A DNA stretch of 64,000 bases from an uncultured Gammaproteobacteria bacterium (GTDB lineage Bacteria > Pseudomonadota > Gammaproteobacteria > Eutrophobiales > Eutrophobiaceae), in NCBI GenBank assembly GCA_943788815.1, contig CALSRS010000001.1, positions 2,045,501-2,109,500 on the forward strand, given 5' to 3'. Each line of letters starts with the position of its first letter. The first letter of the stretch is position 1. The notes under the pieces are model-generated. The model had not been told where the DNA came from. It searched no databases and saw only the letters and a program-made list of their open reading frames with translations. Below are positions 45,587-53,641 of the stretch, piece by piece. The translations under genes and the position numbers were made by a program.

Positions 45587-46717
45587 ATGAATATCGATGA
45601 GCTTCAGACCCCCTGTCTGCTGTTAGACAGGGGGCGAATGCTCTGCAACATCGCCCGTCTAAAGAACCATCTGGATCCTCTCAATAGCCAGTTACGCCCT
45701 CATGTAAAAACGGCCAAGTGTCCGGAGATCGTCAGGTTGATGCTTGGATCATCTTCAGATCCGATTACAGTCTCCACATTGAAAGAAGCGGAGCAATTTG
45801 CCGCTGCTGGTTACCGGGACATCCTCTATGCTGTGGGTATCGTCCCGTCAAAACTACCGCGGGCCATGTCATTACGTCGTAATGGTATTGACCTGTCCAT
45901 CATTCTGGACACCATTGAGGCTGCAAAATCAGTTGTGTCCGCATGTGACAAGTACAAGGCGTCAATACCGGTTTTAATAGAGATTGATTCTGATGGGCAC
46001 CGTGCAGGTATCCGTTGTGATGACCCAATGTTAATTGAGGTAGCAAGGGTGCTACATGATGGCGGTGCGGAGCTACGCGGTGTCATGACCCATGCCGGGA
46101 GTGCCTATAAGCATTCAGGTGCAAAGGCACTTAGTAACATGGCTGAGCAGGAACGTGCCGCGGCAGTCACTGCTGCTGAGCAGTTGCGTGATAAAGGGTT
46201 TCCCTGTCCTGTTGTTAGCGTAGGTTCCACACCAACAGCAACATTTGTTGAAACTCTTTCAGGTGTCACCGAGGTCAGGGCAGGAGTATTTGTCTTTCAG
46301 GACCTGGTGATGGCGGGTCTGGGTGTGTGTGATATTGGTGATATTGCGATTAGTGTGCTGACAACTATCATAGGTCGCCAGAAGGAAAAGGGTTGGATAC
46401 TGGTGGATGCGGGCTGGATGGCTATGTCTCGAGACCGGGGTACGGCAAGCCAGTCGGTAGATCAGGGGTATGGATTGGTTTGTGATCAAGCGGGCAAACC
46501 TTATCCGGACCTGATTATGGTAGATGCAAACCAGGAACACGGGATACTGGCATTACGGCAAGGTAGTCAATCAACGTTACCAGACTTGGCTATTGGTTCC
46601 ATGGTGAGAATTTTACCTAATCATGCCTGTTCCACAGCCTCTCAACACAATTGTTATAATGTGCTGGATGTTGATAATAAAGCAATGGACCAATGGCAAC
46701 GATTTTCTGGTTGGTAG
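45587..46717 (+). CDS. DSD1-family PLP-dependent enzyme (D-threonine aldolase / D-serine dehydratase-like)
   Basis: A 376-residue cytosolic fold-type III PLP enzyme. ELQTPCLLLD and RPHVKTAKC (K41 the PLP lysine) open the barrel; VLIEIDSDGHRAGIRC, THAGSAYKHSG, VSVGSTPTATFVE and GVFVFQDL follow. The end RILPNHACSTASQHNCYNVLD carries the conserved His and Cys zinc site of this family. Enzymes of the group cleave or dehydrate D-3-hydroxy amino acids. It has no leader, unlike its neighbours, so it probably processes an imported product. The ribosome site is weak. Confidence 0.9.
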   Translation: MNIDELQTPCLLLDRGRMLCNIARLKNHLDPLNSQLRPHVKTAKCPEIVRLMLGSSSDPITVSTLKEAEQFAAAGYRDILYAVGIVPSKLPRAMSLRRNGIDLSIILDTIEAAKSVVSACDKYKASIPVLIEIDSDGHRAGIRCDDPMLIEVARVLHDGGAELRGVMTHAGSAYKHSGAKALSNMAEQERAAAVTAAEQLRDKGFPCPVVSVGSTPTATFVETLSGVTEVRAGVFVFQDLVMAGLGVCDIGDIAISVLTTIIGRQKEKGWILVDAGWMAMSRDRGTASQSVDQGYGLVCDQAGKPYPDLIMVDANQEHGILALRQGSQSTLPDLAIGSMVRILPNHACSTASQHNCYNVLDVDNKAMDQWQRFSGW

Positions 46718-46770
46718 TAAAAGTTTAAATTATTTTTAGTATTTTTTAAATAAGATCAGTAAGGAGACAG

Positions 46771-48054
46771 ATGTTGCTAATAACATTTCTAAATAAATTT
46801 TCTATTGCACGTGTAATTTTAACTATTCTTGTTTCAGTATGTTTATTTGACGCTTTGTATATACATTCTTCAGAGGCACAGGTATCTGATGAGGTAACCG
46901 TTTTTGAAGGCGCCCGTCTGATCACAGGAAAAAATGAACCACCAATACTAGGTAGTGTATTTATTGTTGATGGCGATCGTATTACTGCTATTGGAACCAG
47001 AGGTACGCTAACAGTACCGGATGATGCACTTCGTGTTGACCTGTCCGGAAAAACTGTCATGCCAGCAATAATCGATACGCATAAACATCCGTCAGACCAA
47101 TTGGATACCTTAACCGCGCAACTCAAAGAGCTTGCATCTTATGGTGTGGGTACTGTTCTCAGTTTAGGTCTTGATAACACTGATGCTGTCTATCACTTGC
47201 GTCATGAACTATTACCAAATGCATCTAGGTATATGACTGCAGGGCGTGGCATTAGTACACCTGAGCCAGGTCGTTCTGAATCTGCATATGGAACAGCGCC
47301 TGCGGCATACTGGATTAATAGCGTTGAAGAAGGACGTATGGCGGTAAGAGAGCAGGCTGATAAAGGCGTAGATTTTATCAAGATCTGGGTAGATGACCGC
47401 GGTGGCAGATATGAAAAGATGTCACCCCAGATGTATACCGCAATTATCGATGAAGCACATAAGCATGGTCTTCGCGCGGCTGCACATATACATCATCTTG
47501 AAGATGCAAAGGGTCTGTTACATGCAGGTCTGGATGTGTTTGCCCATGGTGTACGCGATCAGGATGTGGATGATGAATTGATTCAATTATTCCAACAACA
47601 CCCTGAAGTATATTTAGTGCCAAACCTGCCAGACGAAGGTGTGGCCATAGATATAAGGGGCTTACACGGCCTTATCCCCAATGAGGTGATAGCAACTGTA
47701 GAGTCGGAGTACGCAGGCACAACAGCTGAAAAGGCGTTTTATCAAATACAGGCGCGTAACCTCAAGGCCTTATATGATGCCGGTGTGAAAATAGCCTTTG
47801 GAACAGATGGTAGAGAAATGTGGGAGGTCTTCATAGAATTGGAAAATATGGTGGATGCGGGTATGACGCCAGCTGATGTCATCATTTCTGCAACTGGAAT
47901 ATCGGCAGACCTTCTTAATCTCGAAGATACTGGCACCATCGAAGCGGGGAAGGTCGCAGACTTTATTGTACTCAATGGTAATCCATTGGAAGACATAAAA
48001 AATATCAGACAGATTGATTCAGTTTATCTGCGCGGAACAAAACTCAAAAAATAA
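46771..48054 (+). CDS. Secreted amidohydrolase
   Basis: A 427-residue exported metal-dependent hydrolase (leader ending SSEAQ, ~36). Metal motifs: IIDTHKHPSD (H104, H106), GVDFIKIWVDDRGG (K site), HGLRAAAHIHHLEDAKG (His), DVFAHGV (His), IAFGTDGREMWE (Asp), and EAGKVADFIVLNGNPLED. Its layout is the imidazolonepropionase/prolidase-like group as in the 43711 gene. AAGGAG is just before the ATG. It is followed 19 bases later by DUF1330, so cotranscription is expected. Confidence 0.87.
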   Translation: MLLITFLNKFSIARVILTILVSVCLFDALYIHSSEAQVSDEVTVFEGARLITGKNEPPILGSVFIVDGDRITAIGTRGTLTVPDDALRVDLSGKTVMPAIIDTHKHPSDQLDTLTAQLKELASYGVGTVLSLGLDNTDAVYHLRHELLPNASRYMTAGRGISTPEPGRSESAYGTAPAAYWINSVEEGRMAVREQADKGVDFIKIWVDDRGGRYEKMSPQMYTAIIDEAHKHGLRAAAHIHHLEDAKGLLHAGLDVFAHGVRDQDVDDELIQLFQQHPEVYLVPNLPDEGVAIDIRGLHGLIPNEVIATVESEYAGTTAEKAFYQIQARNLKALYDAGVKIAFGTDGREMWEVFIELENMVDAGMTPADVIISATGISADLLNLEDTGTIEAGKVADFIVLNGNPLEDIKNIRQIDSVYLRGTKLKK

Positions 48055-48073
48055 AAATTAAAAAGGAGATGCT

Positions 48074-48367
48074 ATGGCCAAGGCCTACTGGGTGACAACT
48101 TATAGTGCAATCAACAAACCTGAAAAACTTGCCGACTATGCAAAACTTGCCGGCCCTGCGATTAGGGAGGCTGGTGGAAATTTTTTGGCAAGGGGAGAAG
48201 CCGTTAAGGCCTATGAAAATGGCCTGATACAGCGGACGATAGTAATCGAGTTCGAAAGTGTGGATGCGGCTATTGCTGCACATGATTCACCTGGTTACCA
48301 GGCGGCATTGCTCGCTCTGGGTGACGGAGTAGAAAGGGAAATCCGTATCGTTGAAGGCGCGGAGTGA
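48074..48367 (+). CDS. DUF1330 protein
   Basis: A 97-residue soluble protein: AKAYWVTTYSAINKPEKLADYAKLAGPAIREAGGNFLARGEAVKAYENGLIQRTIVIEFESVDAAIAAHDSPGYQAALLALGDGVEREIRIVEG. This is the usual DUF1330 ferredoxin-like fold, small dimeric proteins often next to catabolic enzymes. AAGGAG precedes the ATG. No role is established; a detoxification or isomerase role is only inferred from context. Confidence 0.92.
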   Translation: MAKAYWVTTYSAINKPEKLADYAKLAGPAIREAGGNFLARGEAVKAYENGLIQRTIVIEFESVDAAIAAHDSPGYQAALLALGDGVEREIRIVEGAE

Positions 48368-48396
48368 CATCAGTTTATGGTCCATAGGTAAAATGA

Positions 48397-49173
48397 ATGA
48401 ACTGCCCAAAATGTAATGCCATTCAAAATGATGGTAATGAGATTTGTACAGATTGTGGCATCGTCTTTGCCAAATATTTTAAATATAACCCGCAAATAGA
48501 GTCGCTTGCTCAGCCACAGGAGCCGCTTACACACTCAAATGATTCAAGCGTTGATATCCTGATGATTGAAGATATCAGCCTGTATGAACGGATTAAGCAA
48601 CGAATTTTCTCTGTTGCTGATAATGAGGACCCAATATCCGTTGTTGGCAGGGGATTATTATTACTCGGCATGTCATACCTGAGCTTCAGGTTAATGACAT
48701 CTACCATTGCCAGTAACTATGCAGGTGAAATTTTTTTGCATACGATAAACCTGCCTTTCCATGAAGCCGGGCATGTGGGTTTCCGGTTATTTGGTTCATT
48801 TTTTGCATCACTGGGTGGCACACTGGGTCAGCTTCTGATGCCAGCGGTTCTTTTTTATCACTTTCTCTTAAGAGCAAATAATCCATTTGGTGGTGCAGTA
48901 TGTTTCTGGTGGTTTGGTGAAAATTTTATCGATATGGCGCCTTATATTAATGATGCAAGAGATGGTGATCTTCCATTAGTTGGTGGTAATTTTGGTCATT
49001 CTTCGCCCTACGGGTTTCATGACTGGGAATATATTCTCAATGAAAGTAGCTTGTTACAGTATGATAAGATTATTGCAAAAATGTCGTTCATGACGGGATC
49101 AATCATCATGACTCTGGCATTAATCTGGGGTGGTATATTACTGTATCGTCAGTTCAAGATGGTTAATAATTAA
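48397..49173 (+). CDS. Zinc-ribbon membrane protein with HEAGH motif
   Basis: A 258-residue protein. The N-terminus MNCPKCNAIQNDGNEICTDCG (C3, C6, C17, C20) is a zinc ribbon. A cytosolic linker leads to a membrane segment (85-105), then FLHTINLPFHEAGHVGFRLFG with H122-E-A-G-H126, the zinc-metalloprotease HExxH-type motif, then further hydrophobic helices (135-160, 230-250) and INDARDGDLPLVGGNFGHSSP, where the Asp might be a third ligand as in site-2 proteases. I place it as an uncharacterised M50-like membrane protein. The start has TAGGTAA upstream. It lies between DUF1330 and an amidohydrolase pair. Confidence 0.72.
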   Translation: MNCPKCNAIQNDGNEICTDCGIVFAKYFKYNPQIESLAQPQEPLTHSNDSSVDILMIEDISLYERIKQRIFSVADNEDPISVVGRGLLLLGMSYLSFRLMTSTIASNYAGEIFLHTINLPFHEAGHVGFRLFGSFFASLGGTLGQLLMPAVLFYHFLLRANNPFGGAVCFWWFGENFIDMAPYINDARDGDLPLVGGNFGHSSPYGFHDWEYILNESSLLQYDKIIAKMSFMTGSIIMTLALIWGGILLYRQFKMVNN

Positions 49174-49216
49174 AAACGGTATTGAATTTTTCTGACCTTT
49201 TCAACAAGGGGACACA

Positions 49217-50629
49217 ATGAATTTTGATGAAATATTAAAAATCATATTTTTAAGTACATTGTGTTTCATACTGGCAGCCTGTGCGACACAGGAGGAAAAA
49301 GAAGAAGACAAGCCAGTAACAACAGCTGAAGCATTTCCAAGTACCTATCAAGCTATTGCGTCACAGCCAGTCATTATTAGAAATGCGACTATCCTCACTG
49401 GAACGGGTGAACAACTCAGTGGTGTGTCGGTCCTCATGGTTAACGGCCGCATACAATCCATCGATAGACAAATTGCCAATCCAGGGAGTGCAAAGATTAT
49501 CGACGCCACGGGGAAGTGGCTTACCCCGGGGCTCATAGATGTCCACTCTCATTTAGGTGTCTATCCTTCCCCATCCCATGAGGCCAATGCGGATGGAAAT
49601 GAGCTTACGAATCCTAATACCGCAGAGGTCTGGGCAGAACACTCAGTCTGGACCCAGGATCCGCAGTTCACTCTGGCACTGGCAGGCGGGGTGACGACAC
49701 TCCAGGTCCTTCCGGGATCGGCCAATCTATTTGGTGGACGAGGTATTACCTTAAAGAATATCCCTGCACGTACAGTACAGGCCATGAAATTTCCCGGAGC
49801 ACCTTACAGTCTGAAAATGGCTTGTGGGGAAAATCCGAAACGGGTATACGGTGAACGTAACCAGGCGCCAGGATCCCGTATGGCCAATGTGGCTGGATAT
49901 CGAAGTGCATGGATTGAAGCCAAAGCCTACCTGAAAAAATTTGAAGAATATGAGGAGGAACTGGCTAAAGGAGAAGAACCCGATGAGCCTGAACGAAACT
50001 TGCAACTGGAGACCCTGGCGGAAGTCCTGAAAGGAAATATCCTCGTCCACAATCATTGTTATCGTGGTGAAGAGATGGCTGTGATGATCGATATCGCAAA
50101 GGAATTTAATTATAAGATCACGGCATTTCATCATGCCGTGGAGGCCTACAAGATTGCCGATATACTTGCTGAAAACAATGTCTGCGCTGCCATGTGGTCG
50201 GAGTGGTGGGGCTTTAAACACGAGGCCTTTGACATGGTAGAGGAAAACGTTGCCATGGTGGATGCGGCAGGCGCTTGTGCCATCGTGCATACTGACAGCC
50301 CAATTGGTATACAACATATGAACCAGGAGACGGCAAAGATTATTGCCGCCGCCAATAAGTCTGGATTTAAGGTTAGCCCCGCCCACGCAATTAAATGGAT
50401 AACATTGAATGCCGCCCAGGCCCTAGGAATTGAGGAACAAACTGGTAGTCTTGAAGTAGGAAAAATGGCCGATGTGGTGTTGTGGGACGGCGATCCATTC
50501 AGTGTTTATAGCCGTGCTGAAATGGTCTTCATCGATGGTGCACAGGTTTTTGACCTTAACGACCGGTCTTTACAGCCAGCCACGGATTTTGACCTGGGTA
50601 TACTTGACCCCGAAGGGGAAAGGTTATGA
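49217..50629 (+). CDS. Amidohydrolase lipoprotein (catalytic partner of a coupled pair)
   Basis: A 470-residue lipoprotein (lipobox ILAAC, C22). The metal sites are intact: GLIDVHSHLGVY (H110, H112), ILVHNHCYRGEEM, ITAFHHAVEAYK, CAIVHTDSPIG (Asp), EVGKMADVVLWDGDP. A charged insert EEYEEELAKGEEPDEPERNLQ lies in the middle. AAGGGGACACA precedes the ATG. Its stop overlaps the start of the next gene (ATGA), a second amidohydrolase that lacks these ligands, so both are made together and are likely to form one complex. Confidence 0.86.
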   Translation: MNFDEILKIIFLSTLCFILAACATQEEKEEDKPVTTAEAFPSTYQAIASQPVIIRNATILTGTGEQLSGVSVLMVNGRIQSIDRQIANPGSAKIIDATGKWLTPGLIDVHSHLGVYPSPSHEANADGNELTNPNTAEVWAEHSVWTQDPQFTLALAGGVTTLQVLPGSANLFGGRGITLKNIPARTVQAMKFPGAPYSLKMACGENPKRVYGERNQAPGSRMANVAGYRSAWIEAKAYLKKFEEYEEELAKGEEPDEPERNLQLETLAEVLKGNILVHNHCYRGEEMAVMIDIAKEFNYKITAFHHAVEAYKIADILAENNVCAAMWSEWWGFKHEAFDMVEENVAMVDAAGACAIVHTDSPIGIQHMNQETAKIIAAANKSGFKVSPAHAIKWITLNAAQALGIEEQTGSLEVGKMADVVLWDGDPFSVYSRAEMVFIDGAQVFDLNDRSLQPATDFDLGILDPEGERL

Positions 50630-51897
50630 AGCAGATAATTTATTCTTTTTTACTTTTGATATGTTGTTCTGTGATTCATGGACAAGAAATTCTGATCCAA
50701 AACGTAACGGTGCATACACAGTCTGATAAAGGGACGATTGAAAATACCAGTATTTATATCGTAGACGGCCAGATTGAGGCGATTGGGGCCCGCCTGGATG
50801 TAGCGTCAGACACAAAAATCATTGATGCCACAGGGCTGCAGGTCACACCTGGTTTAATCAATCCCTATACCGCGCTAGGCATAATTGAGATTGGTGCAGT
50901 TAGATCAACGGTAGATGTAGAAACCGATGATGAAATGTTCAGCACTTCATACAATATTGCGCCAGCCTTCAACCCTGCATCTTCATTAATACCTTTAAAC
51001 CGTACACATGGGCTAACGATGGCCATAGTCGCACCGGATTCCGGTCACCATGTATTTGCAGGACAAGCAGCCTTGGTCCATTTGCGCAGGTCTGGAGATT
51101 TACTCATTGATCGTAGTATTGCCATGTTTGCCCGGTTTGGGGCCAGGGCAGGACGGTTTGCCGGCGGCTCCCGGGCAGCGGCCTATGCAAAGATGCGCCA
51201 TGCCTTTTTGGACACGAAGGAATATGTGGAAAACAGTGATGCGGTGATGAGAGGAAACTGGCGTGATCTGTCATTACCCAAGCATGACCTGGAGGCATTG
51301 GTCCCAGTTGTGGAAGGAACCAAACCGCTGGTTATCGATGTGCACAGGGCGAGTGACATTCGAACATTATTGGAATTAAAAAAAGAATTTAATTTAAATA
51401 TAATTATCGTTGGCGGTGCCGAGGCATGGATGGTCGCAGACGAACTGGCCGCTGAAAACGTACCGGTAATACTGGATCCCATGTATAACCTGCCAGGGAA
51501 TTTTGATCGCCTGGGTGCACGTATGGATGCTGCCAGCTTGTTACATCGAGCGGGTGTAAAATTAATTTTTACCGCACTCACAACCTCGCATAATCCGTTT
51601 CTGGTCCGCCAATCTGCGGGAAATGCCGTTGCCCATGGCTTACCATCTACCGAGGCACTAATGGCAATGACCATCAATCCTGCGGAAATATTTGGTATCG
51701 ATGATCGGTTTGGAAGTATTGAGGAAGGAAAAGTCGCAGACCTTGTGATCTGGGACGGTGACCCGCTTGAGCTACTGACCCGTGCGGAAACAGTGATTAT
51801 TAACGGTGAACTTATTCCTATGGTTTCCAGGTCGTCACGGTTGCGAGAGCGGTATCGGAATTTAAATGATTCGACACCTTATATATATCGAAAATAA
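50626..51897 (+). CDS. Amidohydrolase-fold pseudo-enzyme coupled to intact partner
   Basis: A 423-residue exported protein (leader ending VIHGQ, ~20) with the same fold and same late block SIEEGKVADLVIWDGDPLELLTRAETVIINGE as its upstream partner. The metal positions are changed: GLINPYTALG replaces GLIDVHSHLG (Tyr81 and Ala83 for His), IIIVGGAEAWM replaces ITAFHHAVEAY, and LIFTALTTSHN replaces the HTDSP site. One His in VIDVHRASD may remain. It is therefore unlikely to bind two metals. ATG overlaps the partner stop. Also rich in Gly/Arg around ARFGARAGRFAGGSRAA. Confidence 0.85.
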   Translation: MKQIIYSFLLLICCSVIHGQEILIQNVTVHTQSDKGTIENTSIYIVDGQIEAIGARLDVASDTKIIDATGLQVTPGLINPYTALGIIEIGAVRSTVDVETDDEMFSTSYNIAPAFNPASSLIPLNRTHGLTMAIVAPDSGHHVFAGQAALVHLRRSGDLLIDRSIAMFARFGARAGRFAGGSRAAAYAKMRHAFLDTKEYVENSDAVMRGNWRDLSLPKHDLEALVPVVEGTKPLVIDVHRASDIRTLLELKKEFNLNIIIVGGAEAWMVADELAAENVPVILDPMYNLPGNFDRLGARMDAASLLHRAGVKLIFTALTTSHNPFLVRQSAGNAVAHGLPSTEALMAMTINPAEIFGIDDRFGSIEEGKVADLVIWDGDPLELLTRAETVIINGELIPMVSRSSRLRERYRNLNDSTPYIYRK

Positions 51898-52216
51898 AAG
51901 TGGTAAAAGTGGGGTCAGATAACACTTTCTAACGCTAAAATATTTTCTTATTGATGATAAGAAAGTGTTATCTGACCCCACTTTAGTCGGCGATAAGAAA
52001 GTGTTATCTGACCCCACTTTAGTCGGCGGCAAGCTCCTGAAATTGCTGAGTATAAGTTAAAGCCGATCGTCTACAGATAATTTTCTAGGGCCATCAAAGG
52101 CTTATGTGTATATTTGTTTTCCCCTAGCGCACGAATATACTGTTAATTAGTTTCACACAGAATCCATATTCATTGTGCTAGATATAAATGTAACAAATTT
52201 AAGAGGAACGTCTTTT
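51898..52216. other. 319-base intergenic region with REP array
   Basis: Holds a palindromic repeat cluster at 51906-52020 and an AT-rich promoter-like stretch before the aldo/keto reductase gene. No gene is seen. Confidence 0.6.
51906..52020. repeat. REP cluster: one inverted and two direct copies of a 25-base arm
   Basis: The arm AAAGTGGGGTCAGATAACAC followed by TTTCT is at 51906-51930. Its exact reverse complement is at 51960-51984 and again at 51996-52020. The last two are direct repeats with a 36-base period (GATAAGAAAGTG...AGTCGGCG). The first arm can pair with either of the other two. Such AGTGGGGTCAGA repeats occur in many gammaproteobacteria and are linked to REP-associated tyrosine transposases, none of which is here. 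Confidence 0.8.
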
Positions 52217-53167
52217 ATGGTAAATCAAATTACCCGTAGGCAAATAATAAAAACCATGGCCGCGCTTGGTGCATCGGGATTATTACCCCATTCCGTATTT
52301 TCTCAAGGTATGGAAAGAATGCTCAAAAGGGCTATACCCGGTACCAATGAAATGCTGCCAGTTATAGGATTTGGTTCCTCAGCGCCGGTGAGAGAAATTC
52401 TTAAAGACGGACCTTCGCTGGTCGAATCATTGATTGAAACCATGGTGAGACACGGAGCCAGCGTGGTGGATACCGCTCCTAGAGAATATGAAGTCGACGA
52501 AGCTTTTGGAAAGATACTTGCTGATCCTCGGTTCAAGGACAAATTGTTTGTCAGTACCAAGATTGGTCTGAATCGTTTTATGACAGTACGCGAGGTAGAT
52601 AAGCAAGGTGGGATAAAACAATTTGAACTAACCAATCAACTTTTTGATCGGCATCCTGCAGATCTGGTCTTTATAGAAAGTATGACTGATATGGATATAC
52701 ACTGGCCGACACTACGTGAATATAAAGACAAGGGAGAGGCACGATATATCGGTATTACCTCGTCATTCACAGAGGACCATGAACGCATGGAGTCCTTTAT
52801 GAAAAAAGAAAAACCCGATTTTATCCAGGTTAATTTTTCATTAGTGGAACCTCAGGCAGAAAATCGCGTATTACCTTTGGCAAGAGACCTGGGTATAGGC
52901 GTGATGATAAACAGCCCGTTTAATGGCGGTGAATTATTTAGTATTGTTCGTGGACATGATCTACCAGACTGGGCTGCTGAGATAGATGTAAAATCGTGGG
53001 CCCAGTTTAATCTTAAATATATACTTGGCGTGACCAACATTAATACGGTGTTAACGGAAACGAATAAAGCACATCACCTGGTAGATAATATTGGTGGCGG
53101 CATGGGTCGAACAGCAGACGCACAAATGCGAAAAAAGATGAAGGCGCATTTTGATACACTTGGCTAA
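52217..53167 (+). CDS. Tat-exported aldo/keto reductase
   Basis: A 316-residue protein. The start at 52217 (MVNQITRRQIIKTMAALG) has AGAGGAA upstream and gives a twin-arginine leader; an earlier in-frame ATG at 52175 has no site. The aldo/keto-reductase barrel is clear: MLPVIGFGSSAPV, GASVVDTAPREYEVDEAFGK, LFVSTKIGLNR (Lys), LREYKDKGEARYIGITSS. Where the family has the catalytic histidine (as in LxxVHNP) this protein reads VFIESMTD, so Glu may replace His. Tat export of an aldo/keto reductase is uncommon and implies a pre-bound nucleotide. It is followed 3 bases later by the IorA-like gene. Confidence 0.85.
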   Translation: MVNQITRRQIIKTMAALGASGLLPHSVFSQGMERMLKRAIPGTNEMLPVIGFGSSAPVREILKDGPSLVESLIETMVRHGASVVDTAPREYEVDEAFGKILADPRFKDKLFVSTKIGLNRFMTVREVDKQGGIKQFELTNQLFDRHPADLVFIESMTDMDIHWPTLREYKDKGEARYIGITSSFTEDHERMESFMKKEKPDFIQVNFSLVEPQAENRVLPLARDLGIGVMINSPFNGGELFSIVRGHDLPDWAAEIDVKSWAQFNLKYILGVTNINTVLTETNKAHHLVDNIGGGMGRTADAQMRKKMKAHFDTLG

Positions 53168-53170
53168 TCT

Positions 53171-53641
53171 ATGACAATAAAACTCAAAATTAATGGCAAT
53201 GAACATCAGGTCGATATTGAACCGGAAACCCCGCTGTTATGGGTACTTCGCGACAGTGTTGGTCTGACCGGGACAAAGTTTGGATGTGGTATCGCTGAAT
53301 GTGGTGCCTGTACGGTGCATGTCGATGGCAGGTCGGTTAAATCTTGTTCCACACCCGTTTCAAGCGCGGTGGGAAAAGAGATTACCACCATAGAAGGCCT
53401 ATCAGATGATAATACTCATCCAGTTCAACAAGCCTGGATAGAAAATGGCGTACCACAATGTGGTTACTGCCAGTCTGGTCAGATCATGGCAGCAACGGCC
53501 TTGTTGTCACGTTCGTCTAATCCCACTAACAGTGAGATCGATGCGGCCATGTCGGGCAACCTTTGCCGCTGCGGTACTTATCTGAAAATCAGAAAAGCCA
53601 TTAAACGTGCTGCAGATTTAATGCAGGAGACCAAAGCCTGA
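53171..53641 (+). CDS. (2Fe-2S) subunit of a molybdenum hydroxylase, IorA-like
   Basis: A 156-residue protein with two iron-sulfur domains: [23 protein letters not shown] (plant-type 2Fe-2S) and [17 protein letters not shown] with [15 protein letters not shown] (second cluster). This is the small electron-transfer subunit of the xanthine-dehydrogenase superfamily, as in isoquinoline 1-oxidoreductase. It lacks a leader and is presumably carried out by the Tat leader of the large subunit. The stop overlaps the next start by one base. Confidence 0.94.
   Translation: MTIKLKINGNEHQVDIEPETPLLWVLRDSVGLTGTKFGCGIAECGACTVHVDGRSVKSCSTPVSSAVGKEITTIEGLSDDNTHPVQQAWIENGVPQCGYCQSGQIMAATALLSRSSNPTNSEIDAAMSGNLCRCGTYLKIRKAIKRAADLMQETKA

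Noticed and set aside
51906-52020. CRISPR-like repeats
   Set aside because: Only two direct copies with a short spacer plus an inverted copy; this is a REP cluster, and no cas genes are present.
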